Origin: Ianthella basta
Taxonomy: Eukaryota; Porifera; Demospongiae; Verongiida; Ianthellidae
Direction of reading: 5' to 3'
Length of the DNA stretch: 64,000 bases
Assembly (NCBI GenBank): GCA_964019415.1
Contig: OZ025883.1
Location: 5,969,588-6,033,587 of the forward strand
Part shown: positions 13,400-23,727 of the stretch, piece after piece
Layout: every line of letters begins with the position of its first letter
Numbering within the stretch: the stretch's first letter is position 1
The notes under the pieces: generated by a model
The model's database searches: none
Seen by the model: the letters and a program-made list of their open reading frames with translations, nothing else
What the model was told of the DNA's origin: nothing
Program-made: the position numbers and the translations under genes

Positions 13400-14211
13400 T
13401 GCGAAAATCCTGTGTGACTAGGTACCAACATACGTATCTATCACCGAACTTCACTAGTCAAAACTTGAATTAAAGCCAAACTTTTCAACAACTATGCAGT
13501 TGTCATCGTCAGTGGCGAATACAAAACAAAGGATAAGCTCACTTTAAGTACACTAAAAAGGCGGAAAAAGGTATGAAATCAAAACGGGAGTGACAGCTAA
13601 TGACATACATGAATAAATTAGCCGTTGAAATTAAGGGGAGGCAAAGTTAGTGATCTAAATTAGAAAACAGTGAATTGTATAGCTGGGGCATTGAGCCTTT
13701 GTCCCTATTTAATGGTCTGACCTGTGATCTAATGTGCACGGATTCTAAGACTAGTCTCTGGTGTAAAAGTGTGGTGGTCTAGTACCTTGACGTTGTCCCA
13801 ATCCACTGGGTGGTGGGCTCCCCAGGCATGCTCTGCCAGTGCAGAGGTGGCTGCTTGCCCTGACTCCACTGCCCGCTTGTGCTCACTCAGCCGTTGGTCA
13901 AGGCGTCTGCCGGTCTGACCGACATAGGTGGCAGGGCAGCCAGCACATGGGACCTGGTACACCACACCAGTGAGTTCCTTCTCTGAGACGTGGTCTTTTG
14001 GTCTTGTCAGAAGCTGCCTGAGTGTTGTGTGTGGACGGAAGGAGACCCTAACACCTACTGGAGTAAGGATGCGTCTCACCGCCTCTGACAGTAGTTAAAG
14101 TGAGCTTATCCTTTGTTTTGTATTCGCCACTGACGATGACAACTGCATAGTTGCCAAAACGTTTGGCTTTAATTCAAGTTTTGGCTAGTGAAGTTCGGTG
14201 ATAGATACGTA
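13400..14211 (-). mobile_element. Penelope-like element fragment with inverted end repeats
   Basis: About 115-bp copies of one end sequence lie in inverted orientation at 13433-13550 and 14096-14211. The insertion is flanked by an exact 12-bp direct repeat TGGTAGTGTCCT (13388-13399 and 14212-14223), and copy B keeps the empty site (around 30811). The coding strand is minus. Only the C-terminal endonuclease region of the polymerase remains, so it is a truncated, non-autonomous insertion that arrived after the A/B duplication. Confidence 0.85.
13729..14079 (-). pseudogene. GIY-YIG endonuclease end of a Penelope-like polymerase
   Basis: A 116-aa open stretch on the minus strand begins inside the protein (RRILTPVGVRVSFRPHTTL) and carries the GIY-YIG signature of Penelope-like elements: GVVYQVPC, then the conserved Cys pair, TYVGQTGRR and LDQRLSEHK, and a His/Asp-rich end (HHPVDWDNVKVLDHH). 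In intact elements this domain follows a telomerase-like reverse transcriptase and nicks target DNA. The reverse transcriptase is missing here, so the piece is a dead 5'-truncated copy. Confidence 0.85.
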
Positions 14212-14667
14212 TGGTAGTGTCCTCATTATACAGGTTCTGAATTCTGGTGTCCTTTACTTTTTATGAGGTGTATGTGTGAATGTGTACTTGGAGATGTAAG
14301 AACATCACACTAGTGAGTGGTTCCTGACACCTACTCTGGTCCCACTCCCTTCTCAGATGGACACACCCACTTCACTATTGACTCCACCCCCACCTTGCAG
14401 GCCATCAGGAAGTTGATTGTCCGTAAAGTTGCTGAGCACTGGATCCTGATAGCCATCTACCTTGGTTTTGACTCCTCTGCTATCATGATGACCAAGACTG
14501 ACCAAAGTGAGCATGCTTGCACAGCAATGTTTGAGCGGTGGTTGTCATGGGAACCAGGTACAGGGGAGAAGGATCGGACTTGGCAAACTGTGTTGTCAGC
14601 AGTAGAGTATGCTGGACACAAGGCCTTCTCACAGCAACTCAAGACGGAGCTGTTCAGTCTCCAGTGA

Positions 14668-15619
14668 ACTTAGACCCCAGCAGTACAGAACTCACAGTAC
14701 ATTGTAACTATACACACACAGTACTAGTATTTTGCGTTGGTGTGTTCACTTGTATCTTAGTTTCATGTTTTGTTAAAAATTTTGTTGCCAACTGTCCTCT
14801 ATAATAATATGCATGATCGAGCCGCCATGCAAGCTTATGTAATTCGTCACGTGCATGCACTAAAATTCTACATAGCTGCGAAGTATATTCCACGTGCTCA
14901 AGGACTGGATTGGAGGAGTTTTCCGATCGATCGGCTCTGTTTTGCCAAAGCTGGACTTAACTCTGCGTCCCAGAGTATGTTCTTGCTCAGGTGAAGACCA
15001 CATCCCGTGACGGCACATGCGGGGAATTAAAAGGAACGAGCTAGCGTTTGGTTCTGCAGCGGACGTCTCTCTTCTCTAGTGAGTCGGCCCCAGTCGTTCA
15101 CAGTCTTCCCAGACCACTTGACAGTCTCTAATGGACGCGCTCTGGAGGGCCGTAGACCTCGAGCGGGCGGGAAAGTGAGCTGTGGGCGGAATGCACCAGT
15201 TTTCTCACCATTTAGGCCAAGGGTCAGCTGCACCCTTTGCTGGTTGTTCTGGCTGAGGTACACCCGTAACTGTTGACACATTGTAGTCTGGTCCAGGCAA
15301 CCTGTATATATATGTGTGTGTCAGTCCTTCAACACTCCTTTCTGTGGTCACCCCACACTGCACCCCCTTACTAGGCTGGCGCCCGGCCAGCCCTCCACCC
15401 CCACCTTAATTGCTTACCAAGTATTGTGTGTACATTCCAGGGGGTTCCCCCTTTGCCCAGCCTGCCCCAGTCCTTCCAGTTATGTTAACCTTATTTATGT
15501 CCATTAATATGACATGTGATTGCATGCATGTCTGTCACCAATGTGTACACATCCCAGTTGGTATGTTAGTAATGTACAGTGTGTTGTGTCCTACCAGACT
15601 CCCCTCACACTGTGTACAG
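14668..15619. other. Shared non-coding spacer after ROCO A
   Basis: No gene recognised. Most of it is also found after copy B (31267-32182) and copy C (about 49800-51311). This includes a CpG-rich stretch with GCAGCGGACGTCTCTC and the phrase TTGTTCTGGCTGAGGTACAC. The CpG-rich part could be a promoter for the short lysine-rich exons that follow, but nothing proves it. Confidence 0.5.
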
Positions 15620-15779
15620 GAGAAGGAGACAAGGAAGAGGTTGTACCACAGTGAGTCAGGTGTGAAGAAGATGGCTGTCGGACATTACCTCGGTGAGAGT
15701 TCCTACACAATTGAGTGAAGCCACAACTTGCTCTCAGGAGAGAGGGTGAAGAGGCAGGACTTTGTCAAGTTGGATGAAG
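15620..15779 (+). other. Pair of short Lys/Arg-rich exons, copy 1 (unidentified gene)
   Basis: Exon 15620-15692 reads EKETRKRLYHSESGVKKMAV then GHYL and ends in phase 1 at CG|GTGAGA. Exon 15738-15779 continues GERVKRQDFVKLDE to a GTGGGG donor. The pair recurs with matching borders at 17875-18022 (frameshifted), 32183-32342 and 51312-51471, always between a ROCO gene and the following repeats. I do not recognise the family. Both sequence and phase are kept in most copies, so it is probably a real exon pair of a gene carried with the duplicated unit. Confidence 0.45.
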
Positions 15780-15780
15780 G

Positions 15781-15870
15781 TGGGGGAGATTGGGTGTGGG
15801 GACGAGTGGGGTGAAGATTTGGGTCTGGGGACCAGTGGGGTGGAGATTTGGGTGTGGGGACCAGTGTGTT
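15781..15870. repeat. About 30-bp tandem repeat, copy 1
   Basis: GACCAGTGGGGTGGAGATTTGGGT-type units follow the Lys-rich exons here and in the equivalent places at 32343-32450 and 51472-51595. Confidence 0.75.
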
Positions 15871-15879
15871 TTATGGGGG

Positions 15880-16255
15880 GTCCAGTGCATCCAAAAGGGG
15901 GTCCAGTGTGTCCTATTATGGGTTCAGTGCCTCCTATAAGGGGTCCAGTGCATCCTATATGGGGTCCAGTGCGTCCTATGGGGGGTCCAGTACGTCCTAT
16001 ATGGAGTCCAGTGCGTCCTATGAGGGGGTCCAGTGCATCCTATGGGGGTCCAGTGCGTCCTATATGGGGTCCAGTTTGTTCTATAGTAGGTCTGGTGTGT
16101 CCTCTATGGTGGTCCATTGCATTCTATATGGAGTCCAATGCATCCTATATCGGGTCCAGTGCGTCCTATGGGGTGTGCAGTGCGTCCTATGAGGGGTCCA
16201 GTGCGTCTTATGGTGGGTCCAGAGCGTCCTTTGGGGGTCCGGTGCGTACTATAGG
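15880..16255. repeat. 21-bp minisatellite, copy 1
   Basis: Roughly 18 units of GGGGTCCAGTGCGTCCTATAT with point changes and a few indels. Because the unit is seven codons long, several frames on both strands stay open and give false proteins (SSASYMG or GPVRPIW repeats). A larger array of the same unit is at 33487-34240. Confidence 0.9.
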
Positions 16256-16322
16256 GTCTTGTCTTCATAGCATCGATCCCTTTGTCTTCGTTGGTTCTCT
16301 TCCTTCTTTCGTTGGTTCTCTT

Positions 16323-16362
16323 CATTCTTGGAGATCCTCCACAGGGAGGATCTCCAAGAATG
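16323..16362. repeat. Perfect 18-bp-arm palindrome at the start of an mTOR exon
   Basis: Arms 16323-16340 and 16345-16362 (CATTCTTGGAGATCCTCC and its complement) surround the 4-nt loop ACAG. The right arm is genuine mTOR exon sequence, as shown by 41048-41069. The left arm is therefore an inverted copy of that exon's start, joined to minisatellite-side DNA: a foldback-type junction. Confidence 0.85.
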
Positions 16363-16478
16363 ACTGAGTGGAGTGGTTGTGTCAGCTTGAAGTGGAGCTG
16401 CTGAAGGAGTCCCCTAGCCCCACCCTGTGTTCCTGTTGGGCTCTTGCTCAAGTGTACAAGTCACTTCCTTAGTGAGTG
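16341..16478 (+). pseudogene. mTOR: mTOR FAT-domain exon fragment (RISKND block), copy B
   Basis: Reads TGRISKND, stop, [18 protein letters not shown] and [14 protein letters not shown], matching the start of the mTOR FAT domain. The conserved Trp after RISKND is a TGA at 16365-16367. The paralogous exon at 41036 has the same TGA, so that mutation predates the duplication. The next exon is 3.8 kb downstream at 20248. Confidence 0.85.
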
Positions 16479-16488
16479 AAGTGTGTGA

Positions 16489-16519
<31 letters not shown>

Positions 16520-16959
16520 TGACTGGTGAGCTCGAGTGCTTGAGTGAGCGGCAGTGGCAATACTCTATACTGAGGCTGATTGGGACTATAAACCACAATT
16601 ACTAAGTAGTGTGTTTACAGCAAGAAATTATTTACATTTTTCATTTTTGACCACTCTGAAGGTAGAAGTTTTACCTATTGCGCAGCAACATGCGTGAAAT
16701 ATTTGCAACCATATTTTAGACAATTTCCTCATTTTTGTACTCTTATTTCTATTGCCATATGCCATATTCCCTGGTGACATTCAATCGGTGGTACCAGTTC
16801 CCTATGTTTGTAAGAGATGCATAAATCCCTAGGGAATGCCATATTCCCTAGTGAATTCACTCGGTGGTGCACTGTGCCATGTTTGTAGGGGATGCCTAAA
16901 TCATGTGGTGGTAATGGTGGTTATATTCAATTTACTCTGTGTTTCTTACAGTGTATCAA

Positions 16960-17548
16960 GGTGAACCGCCAAGCTGAGCTACAAACAGTTGCAGTCCTGC
17001 AGAAAGTGAGAGACGAGGACTTACATAAGTGCAAAGAAGATGTGATGTTTGTGATGTCATGTGATGTCATATGATCATGTGGTGTGGGTGTGGTTAATGC
17101 CACTTCTGTTATGGTGCCCCTGTCTGCTTACTTGCCTTTAGGTGAAGTGTGAGATTGATGCCTTCAGAACCAAGGGGTGGAGATGGAGGAGCAGTGTAAG
17201 GGGATCCTAAGAGAGGTGGAGGCAGAGCTGAATGCAACAGAGGAACAGAGAACCAAGCACAGCTGCAACCACACTGCAACCATTAGGGTCATTGAGCAGC
17301 TCAAATCAGGCAAGCTGCACACACACAGACTTGGGTGTTTGAAATAGAATGTAGCTGTGAATGGACAAACACCACACCCTCACATTCACACTGCTGATCC
17401 CCCTCTCTCTCCCAGGTGTTGAATTCCTCTTTAACAAAACTGGTTGTGATGGAAGTGCCATCTTTGAGATGCTCGGTGGCAATGCCAGTGTGTCTGACAC
17501 CAATGTTCACCAATACCTTGGCCTCATACTGCTCTGTTCTAATGAATA
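16960..17548 (+). pseudogene. Coiled-coil gene fragments, unidentified
   Basis: Three exon-like blocks: about 16960-17040 (VNRQAELQTVAVLQKVRDED), 17142-17309 (EIDAFR, then after a frameshift EMEEQCKGILREVEAELNAT), and from 17417 (GVEFLFNKTGCDGSAIFEML), each behind a plausible acceptor. The first two are heptad-rich and resemble the coiled coil after the B-box in TRIM-type proteins. That likeness is weak, and no RING or B-box is visible. The frameshift near 17175 suggests decay. They sit inside the intron-like gap between two mTOR fragments. Confidence 0.4.
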
Positions 17549-17665
17549 AGCTCCACTTGAATTAATACCAAAATTAATTATGACTCATTTATAATACATA
17601 ATTAAACAGAGTATGTATTTAGTGTTAATGTCCATGTCAGCATACAAGAAGGTTGAATACCTGCA

Positions 17666-17843
<178 letters not shown>

Positions 17844-17874
17844 CACCAGTCTCCTCTCACACTGTGTGCAGGTA

Positions 17875-18022
17875 AAGGAGACAAGGAAGAGGCTGTACGA
17901 CAATGAGTCAGGTGTAAAGAAGATGGCCGTTGTCGGGCATTACCTCGGTGTATTGAGTGAAGTCTCAACTTGCTCCCAGGAGAGATGGTCAAGAGGCAGG
18001 ACTTTGTCAAGTTGGTTGAAGG
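17875..18022 (+). pseudogene. Lys/Arg-rich exon pair, copy 2 (frameshifted)
   Basis: The first block reads VKETRKRLYDNESGVKKMAV then VGHYL. The second has lost two bases (GAGATGGTCAAG against GAGAGAGGGTCAAG), which breaks the VKRQDFVKL frame. See the copy at 15620. Confidence 0.6.
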
Positions 18023-18869
18023 TAGGGGAGATTTGGGTCTGGGGACCAGTGAGTGTGGTGGATATTTCTGTAAGAGACTAAATTTAACGCTATTGAGGGA
18101 CAATAATTCATCTTGACTTTGGAAGGAATGACAGTAGAGAGTGTTCACTAAAGATGGCTACCTACTCCAGTTAATGCCTATTCACCAATAGCTGCAGGTC
18201 TGTAGGAAGCGTTTAAAATGTGGTGTGGCCAGCGGAAAATTATCTTTGGTGTCACAGGTTACAATGGTGCTGCTATATGAAAGAGATTTGAATTTTGAAC
18301 ATTTCACTCCATTCGAGGGGTCATCTACTGTCAACAGTAGCGTACAGATTTGAAATCTTAAAGATATTGTGACATTTCTGAGATATCATTGCAGGTGGAT
18401 ATGATATAATTTCAAAACTAAGAAGCTAAATCATACCAGCTGTAGCTACTAGATAGCTTGTAATTGATAGCATTACCCGGAGACAACCTCTAAAATTGGT
18501 CAGGCCTATGGAAACTACTGCTTGTGGGGTAGCTGGCTAGTGTGGACTAGCATTATGACATTATCAACTTACATGGTACAGACTCTTAAACATTATGTGA
18601 GGTGATAATCTGTACAGTTCATAATGGGTAGGTAGCATAATGCAGCCTATTGCGGATTAGCTGTACAAATTAAAAGGTAAATGGCAAATGGATTGATGTC
18701 ATAGCAAATGGCAATACAGGACAATAGGTGTGGTGTACGTAATGGCAAGCAGTGAAACTAATAGTGACGTCACAACATTTGCCTGCTCTGCCATTTGCTG
18801 TTTTTGCCAACTATTCTGAAATTGACTGTGTTGTGACATTAGCAGCAGCTATCACTGAATGTTTCACAA
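18023..18869. other. Non-coding spacer, partly duplicated
   Basis: No gene seen. 18080-18300 matches 32470-32690 downstream of copy B. 18400-18660 partly matches 38030-38340. Confidence 0.5.
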
Positions 18870-18982
18870 GGCACAACAACAACAGAAACAGAAACTTGTA
18901 AGTAATAATCAAAGCATGTTAACAATGTTACACAACAGACATGTTTTGAATACTGCTCGGTTTCTGTTTCTGTTGTTGTGCC
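18870..18982. repeat. Inverted repeat GGCACAACAACAACAG..., copy 1
   Basis: Arms 18870-18895 and 18960-18982 (GGCACAACAACAACAGAAAC and complement, one AAC difference) flank a 64-bp spacer. The whole structure is kept at 38468-38581, so it was already present when the unit duplicated. Confidence 0.75.
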
Positions 18983-19189
18983 AAACATGCTGTCATCAAC
19001 ATGGTAGTGCGGCCAAGGCTGACTGGCAACTGTATAGTACACTTTGCATGGCTTTCTTGCCATACTTCCTTTGGGAAATCAAAGTCTTTGGCTAATGTGG
19101 GCTCTCTGAATTTTCAGCATGTGTGTGGTATTTGGGCATCATTCGTGATGTAAAGCACTTCACGTTATCTCATCAGATTTTACTTTGTG

Positions 19190-19358
19190 CAGTGGAACCT
19201 GTCTAAGGCGATTGCTGCTGTTGCAGCCACCTCTCTAAAACAGCGAGCCTCCCTGGCTCCATATAGCACTAAAAAATTGCAATTCTCCTCTGTAGAGCAG
19301 CCACCTCTCTGTAAGATCAGTTAGAACTGGCCCACAGGTGGCTGTTTTAGTTTCACTG
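19190..19358. mobile_element. pogo-like MITE, copy 1
   Basis: Ends CAGTGGAACCTGTCTAAGGC and (reverse) CAGTGAAACTAAAACAGCCAC, with internal CAGCCACCTCTCT repeats typical of pogo/Tigger-derived miniature elements. TA follows the right end; the left TA appears mutated. A second copy with better-preserved ends is at 38800-38975. Confidence 0.65.
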
Positions 19359-20247
19359 TACAAATGATCCTGGGATAATAACATAGCTAGCTAGCTAGCA
19401 GACATGACTGGGTGGCCATGGTGGTGGTTTAGTCAAAAGAATACAGTATGGATCACTTATAGATTACAAGAGATAGCCATAGAGCCATGGCATCACAAAA
19501 ATGTAGTCTGTAATGTATTGAAGATTCAACTGGACCATGCAGCCGTTTGGCAGTATCTGAACACACAGAAACAAATTGACAATGAGCAAGGATATTTCAG
19601 ATTTTATATTTTCAGTGGATTTCACCCACTGTGTATGACATAACAGCACAGTAAATGATCACTCGATGTCATCAGCAGTTTTTACAGAAGCGAGGCAGAA
19701 TACAAGACTGCTCCACATAGTTGTGCAATGAAAAGATGGAGGACTATGGAGTGTGTTGACCGTGAGGTAGAGTCAAGCTATTGTCTGTACACTGTAGTAT
19801 TCAATTCCTCAAATGTCACTCAAGCATAGCAATTCATCTTGTATATGTAGTGTATGTATTGGGTAAATGTTGAGCTCATCATCAGTCAACATCTGCAATA
19901 GTCCTCTCTCAGTAGGAGTGAAATATTGAGTGACTGGTGAGTGTGAGTGTAGATATGAGAGTGACTGGTGAGTGCTTGAGTGGGTGAGTGACAGTACTGT
20001 TTCGGGCTACTTAAAAACACATTACTTATTTTGTTATAGTTGCCAATATCTTCACTTTTTGTATATACATGACATAGTCTCTGAATTAATGTGGCCACAC
20101 TCACTGAGGGGGAAGGTTGTGGGTGTTGTATAACAAATGTGTGGAAATGGTCCATTGGAAGTATTGGTTCCATTTCCGGAAGTGGGAATTTGCCAGTTGA
20201 GAAATGTCTTGTTACATATGTTATCTGTCTCCACTCCTCTCCTGCAG
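19359..20247. other. Non-coding spacer before mTOR fragment
   Basis: No gene recognised. 19395-19620 corresponds to 39005-39525 in the next unit, where extra sequence is inserted. Confidence 0.5.
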
Positions 20248-20691
20248 TGAGCTGTTCAATGTGTCCTTTGTCTCCTGCTGGATGGAGCTGGGGACGGCTC
20301 AGAAGGAGGACTTGGTGGGCAATCTGAAGCTGGCTCTCTCTGTCCCCAACATCCCTGAGATCACACAGACACTCCTCAACCTTGCAGAGTTTATGGAACA
20401 CTCCAAGGTGGCCTCTGTAAGCTGGGCTCTTACTGAGTGGACTCTTATTGGGTGTGCTCTTATTGTGTTGGCTTTAGTGTGCTTTAACTATAGGCAGTGG
20501 GCCTATATTAGTAGCGTTACTATAGAGCATGTCCACTGATTGTAGCCCCTCCCCCAGGGTCACCTGACACTGAACCCTGTTCTCCTGGGGGAGTGTCCCT
20601 AGAACTGCCGAACATTTGCCAAGGCCCTCCACTACAAGGAACTGGAGTTCCACAAGGAACCCAACACCAAGATCATGGAGTCCCTCATAAG
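20248..20691 (+). pseudogene. mTOR: mTOR FAT-domain exons, copy B
   Basis: Block 20248-20416 reads [20 protein letters not shown] through [15 protein letters not shown] and ends at a GTAAGC donor. Block 20558-20691 reads HLTLNPVLLGECP, a TAG at 20600-20602, then CRTFAKALHYKELEFHKEP to a GTGAGA donor. These two blocks follow the RISKND block in the protein. The paralogous exon in unit C carries a different stop (TGA at 39769), so the copies decayed separately here. Confidence 0.88.
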
Positions 20692-21388
20692 GTGAGAGGG
20701 AGGTGTGTGTGTGGTGTGCAGTGTGTTTGTGTATGTGTACATGTTTGTGTGTGGGAAGGAGTGTGTTTAGGAACACAGTTTGGTGCTCTTGTACCCATTT
20801 CCAGTTTTGTCTGTCACACACACACACAACTATAGCTACACTCACATGTAGTGTGCTGGTTGGGAGGGAGAAACACTTCTTGAAGCTCTAGTGTGCACAG
20901 TTGTGATGTGCTTTCAGGGAAAGAGTGGTTTTGGTATGTATGGAAGGTGTGTGTGCACACAAGATACGTACGTAGTCTTTTGTGTGTAGTTCACTATAGT
21001 TCATTGTAGGCATTGTCTGTGGTCAGTACTCACCTCACGATTGGTGAGCAAGTGCACTGGAGTGTGTGTGACCTTGTCAGCTGAGGCAGTGCTGACCAGC
21101 ACACAAGGGGATCAGATTACATGGTCACCTTTCATGGGGGAATTCCCTTACTGCATGTGGGTGTATTGTACATTCTAGTCATGAGGTGTGACTGGAAATG
21201 AAGTGAGAACTACACTTCACTCCACATGATGTGTGTACGTGAGTGTAGTGTTTATCTCATGTCCTGTGTGTAGTGTATAATTGTGTGTGTTTCCTTCACT
21301 GTACAATAGATAGGTATGTGACATTCCATTTGTGTCTGCATTGTGTGTCCACCTGTGTGTGTCCATCCCTACCTCAACCAAGTTGTGT
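20692..21388. other. Non-coding spacer, shared with 39852-40760 and 55440-56260
   Basis: GT-rich intronic DNA without reading frames of interest. Parts such as TGTGCTTTCAGGGAAAGAGT recur in three places of the array. Confidence 0.5.
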
Positions 21389-21784
21389 CAGCTTGGAGTG
21401 GAGCTGCTGAAGTTCCTGTTGGGCTCTTGCTCAAGTGTACAAGGCACTTTCTCAGTGAGTGGAGTGTGTGAGAGTGACTGGTGAGTGCTTGAGTGGGTGA
21501 GTGGCCGTACATTAGCCACTCCCATCTCCCCTAACTCTGCTTCCCCGGCCTCTGCCACTCCTTCCTCCCCTCCTCCTCTTCTACTCCACCCCCTTTGCCC
21601 CTCCCTCCAGGGGTAAAGATAGTCATTTGTTGCCATGGTGACATGTCCTCATCACATAACCTGCTTCCTGTTCCTCAGGTAATGACTTCCCCCATGAGAA
21701 GGGCATTGATGTGTGTCGTCAAGTGCAGCTACTGATTGATCAAGCCACTTCACATGAGAACCTCTGCCAGTGCTACATTGGATG
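21389..21784 (+). pseudogene. mTOR: mTOR fragments: partial FAT exon and intact FATC exon, copy B
   Basis: 21389-21455 keeps [10 protein letters not shown] and [10 protein letters not shown] with an internal deletion. 21679-21784 is the FATC exon, open throughout, from [11 protein letters not shown] through [17 protein letters not shown] to a GTGGGT donor. FATC is the redox-active 33-residue C terminus of mTOR. The final CPFW exon is missing in this copy: its place is taken by an inverted piece of upstream DNA at 22276. Confidence 0.85.
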
Positions 21785-22275
21785 GTGGGTGTGCGGTCCC
21801 CTTGTGTGTTGATGTGTGTGGGAGGGGGGAGGAGGGAGATGTACACTGAGTGTACAGTGGGTAGCTGGTCATTGACTGGGGCCATATGCATGTAGTTAGT
21901 GTATTGTGGAGGAGGAGGTCCCACCTTTCCCCTCTGTCCCTCCCCTCCCTCCTCCCCATCCTCACCTCCCACCCCTCTACCTCTGTTCCTCCCACCCCTC
22001 TCCTCTGCCCCTCCCATCCCTTCTCTGTGCTCCTCCCACCCCTGCCATCCCTCGCCCTCTGCCCCACCCTCCCCTCACTCCCTCCCACTGTCCCTCCCAC
22101 CCCTCCCTCTCTGCCCCTCCCTCTCCTTTCTCCAGCTGCTGTTAGTGTAGTGTGTGTTACAGTACTCCTCTTCATGCATGCTGTACAAGTCACTCACTGA
22201 CTTAGTTGGAGTGAAATAATGCACTCTCTCATCTGTCTCCCCTGTGCACACACACACACACACACACACACTGCA
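21785..22275. other. C-rich intronic tract
   Basis: 21905-22140 is a pyrimidine tract of CCCTCCC/CCACCCCTC words on the plus strand, matched at 41740-41850 and 43305-43490. The proline/serine frames are artefacts of composition. Confidence 0.7.
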
Positions 22276-22400
22276 GGTATTCAACCTTCTTGTATGCTGA
22301 CATTAACACTAAATACATACTCTGTTTAATTATGTATCATAAATGAGTCATAATTAGTTTTGGTATTAATTCAAGCGGAGTTTATTCATTAGAACACATG
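22276..22400. repeat. Inverted duplicate of 17537-17668
   Basis: Starting GGTATTCAACCTTCTTGTAT, this stretch is the reverse complement, with few changes, of the DNA ending the coiled-coil fragment region (17537-17668). It begins exactly after a CA repeat and CTGCAG, and the source sequence is next to a GT repeat, suggesting repeat-mediated inversion. Confidence 0.8.
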
Positions 22401-22538
22401 TCAGTGTAGTCTCCTGTTCAAGTGTTGCATGTCCTCAAGTGTGTGTGTAGGTGTGTGCATGGTGAGCTCCTGATCTGATACAACATTAGCTATTTCACCC
22501 TACACACCCTCAACCCATCTTGTCCTGCCCACCCTCAG

Positions 22539-22635
22539 ATGTTGGCTGACTAGCTACGACCACTTGTCTCTGCTGCAGAAGGTGGAGGTTGAGCACACAC
22601 TGGAGAGCACTCAGGATGAACCCCAGTACTTGTAA
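22539..22635 (+). pseudogene. mTOR: mTOR kinase exon remnant before ROCO B
   Basis: After CCCTCAG the block resembles the exon at 6534: the DYDHLSLLQKVE and EHTLESTQDE codons remain, but there is an early TAG. It lies about 70 bp upstream of the CRE site of ROCO B. Confidence 0.7.
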
Positions 22636-22706
22636 CCTGTGACATGCACTGTTGTGTGTACCACCAAAGACAATGCAGTCACTACTGTACGTGTGTGTGC
22701 TGGTTG

Positions 22707-22714
22707 TGACGTCA
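22707..22714. promoter_or_regulatory. CRE/ATF-type site upstream of ROCO B
   Basis: TGACGTCA followed by TTCGCGCGCG, in the same position as in copies A and C. Confidence 0.6.
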
Positions 22715-22759
22715 TTCGCGCGCGTGGGAGGCGGGTAAATTGCTGTGGTCGTCATTAAT

Positions 22760-23513
22760 TCGTTGCCAGTCGGACTCAGTGCTAGAGGTAGAGTTTTGGT
22801 AGAATTTGTTTGAGTCGTTCTCTACCGGCCAGGCAGCCCTGGGCCTGCCAGGCGGCTCAGTGGAGGTAAGTTCTTTTGCAAGTGGTTTGTGTGGAGTGGC
22901 TTGTTTGCTGTTTAGGAAGCGTTCAAGTATGCAAATCTAGCTACAGTTCACTAGCTAGCTAATGACGGTCAAGTAGTTAGCTAAGTCCCGTAATTTCTAG
23001 CTGCTTCAACTGCTCATTTAGCTACAAACCTTTCCCCGTCTTTCATGCAGGTCACTCTTTCTCCACCGTCACTGCCCAGTCTTCTCTTCAACGCCCGGTT
23101 AACAGTTGACAGCAGCCTCGCTCAAAGGTTGTACTGTTCGTTCCACCGTCATCAGCAGCGCCGTCCAGCTGAACACCTCAACACTCCTCCCTCCTTAACG
23201 CCTCGCCTCCTCCGCGACCAACACATCCAACCCACACCTCTACGGCTCAGTCTCTCACAAGTAGCCCTCCGCACCCAACTGACTTCTCGACGTATTCACT
23301 CCTCCAACACCCCATCCATTAGCACCGTCTGGTTTCCCCCGTTCACCGTCCTGCTCAACACCTCTACATTTCCCCCTCTTTAGCGCCCCGCCTCCTCCAC
23401 CGACTACCAACAGCTGCAACTCACGCTCCTTCCTCACGCGACGGCCGACAGTAGCAGCCAACACCTCTGCACTCCTCCCTCCCTAGCGCCTCAGCCCAAC
23501 ACCTCTCCAACTG
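22760..23513 (+). other. ROCO B 5' untranslated exons
   Basis: Exon 1 is about 22760-22865 (ends GGCTCAGTGGAG|GTAAGT) and exon 2 is 23051-23513 (TTTCATGCAG acceptor, CAACTG|GTGAGT donor). Both borders are conserved in copy C and partly in A. Exon 2 is very rich in CNCCTC and long for a leader. No initiator reading frame of note was identified. Confidence 0.6.
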
Positions 23514-23727
23514 GTGAGTGCTCTTATACTGTATTGCAGTAGTGCATCCAACACACGTGGTGCTGTAGGTGTGTGAACCTTTGCCCTAGCTGGAGCTTTG
23601 AATGGTAGCTAGTACCCTGCATGTGAAGGGGCTGTACTCAAGGTGGATCTAGCAGGGGCTACTTTTGGCCTCTGGCCCCTCCTTCCTTAGCCTATTGGTA
23701 TAGATGGAGCAAGTTAAGATGGCTTGT

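Larger units (their letters stand above)
9410..14667 (+). pseudogene. ROCO gene copy A (Roc-COR-CARD-Death), decayed
   Basis: Same plan as copies B and C. A 5' untranslated exon ends at the donor after 9558, and a second begins at 9742. Compared with B, the rest of exon 2 and most of intron 2 are gone (join near 10063). A further deletion in exon 3 joins CACCTTCA directly to the last ankyrin repeat (near 10199), removing the start codon and the first ankyrin repeats. The Roc P-loop GNAEHGKST and switch DFAGQ are intact, but a 1-base loss near 11637 (GGCCTT-CC) shifts the frame and a TAG lies at 11698-11700. Downstream phase 1-1 exons look sound: linker 12216-12332, CARD 12612-12893, a second linker copy 13066-13182 and Death 14357-14667. 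No SH3 exon is present. A Penelope-like element sits between the second linker and the Death exon. An internal ATG at 10271 could give only a truncated Roc-COR peptide. Confidence 0.88.

Noticed and set aside
13433..14211. Hammerhead-like words (CTGACGATGACAACTGCATAGTTG...AAA) in both ends of the Penelope-like element
   Set aside because: The core is incomplete: stem II starts with a mismatch, one copy has AAAA in place of GAAA, and no stem III with a cleavage triplet could be drawn. At most a decayed ribozyme.
15762..16367. 201-aa frame through the first 21-bp minisatellite, and similar frames at 33232-34287
   Set aside because: The repeat period is divisible by three, so frames stay open by arithmetic. 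The flanks are non-coding duplicated DNA.
21886..22200. Pro/Ser-rich frames in pyrimidine tracts (also 2958-3130, 4196-4420, 41230-41475, 43261-43511)
   Set aside because: Compositional artefacts of polypyrimidine tracts before mTOR exon acceptors.
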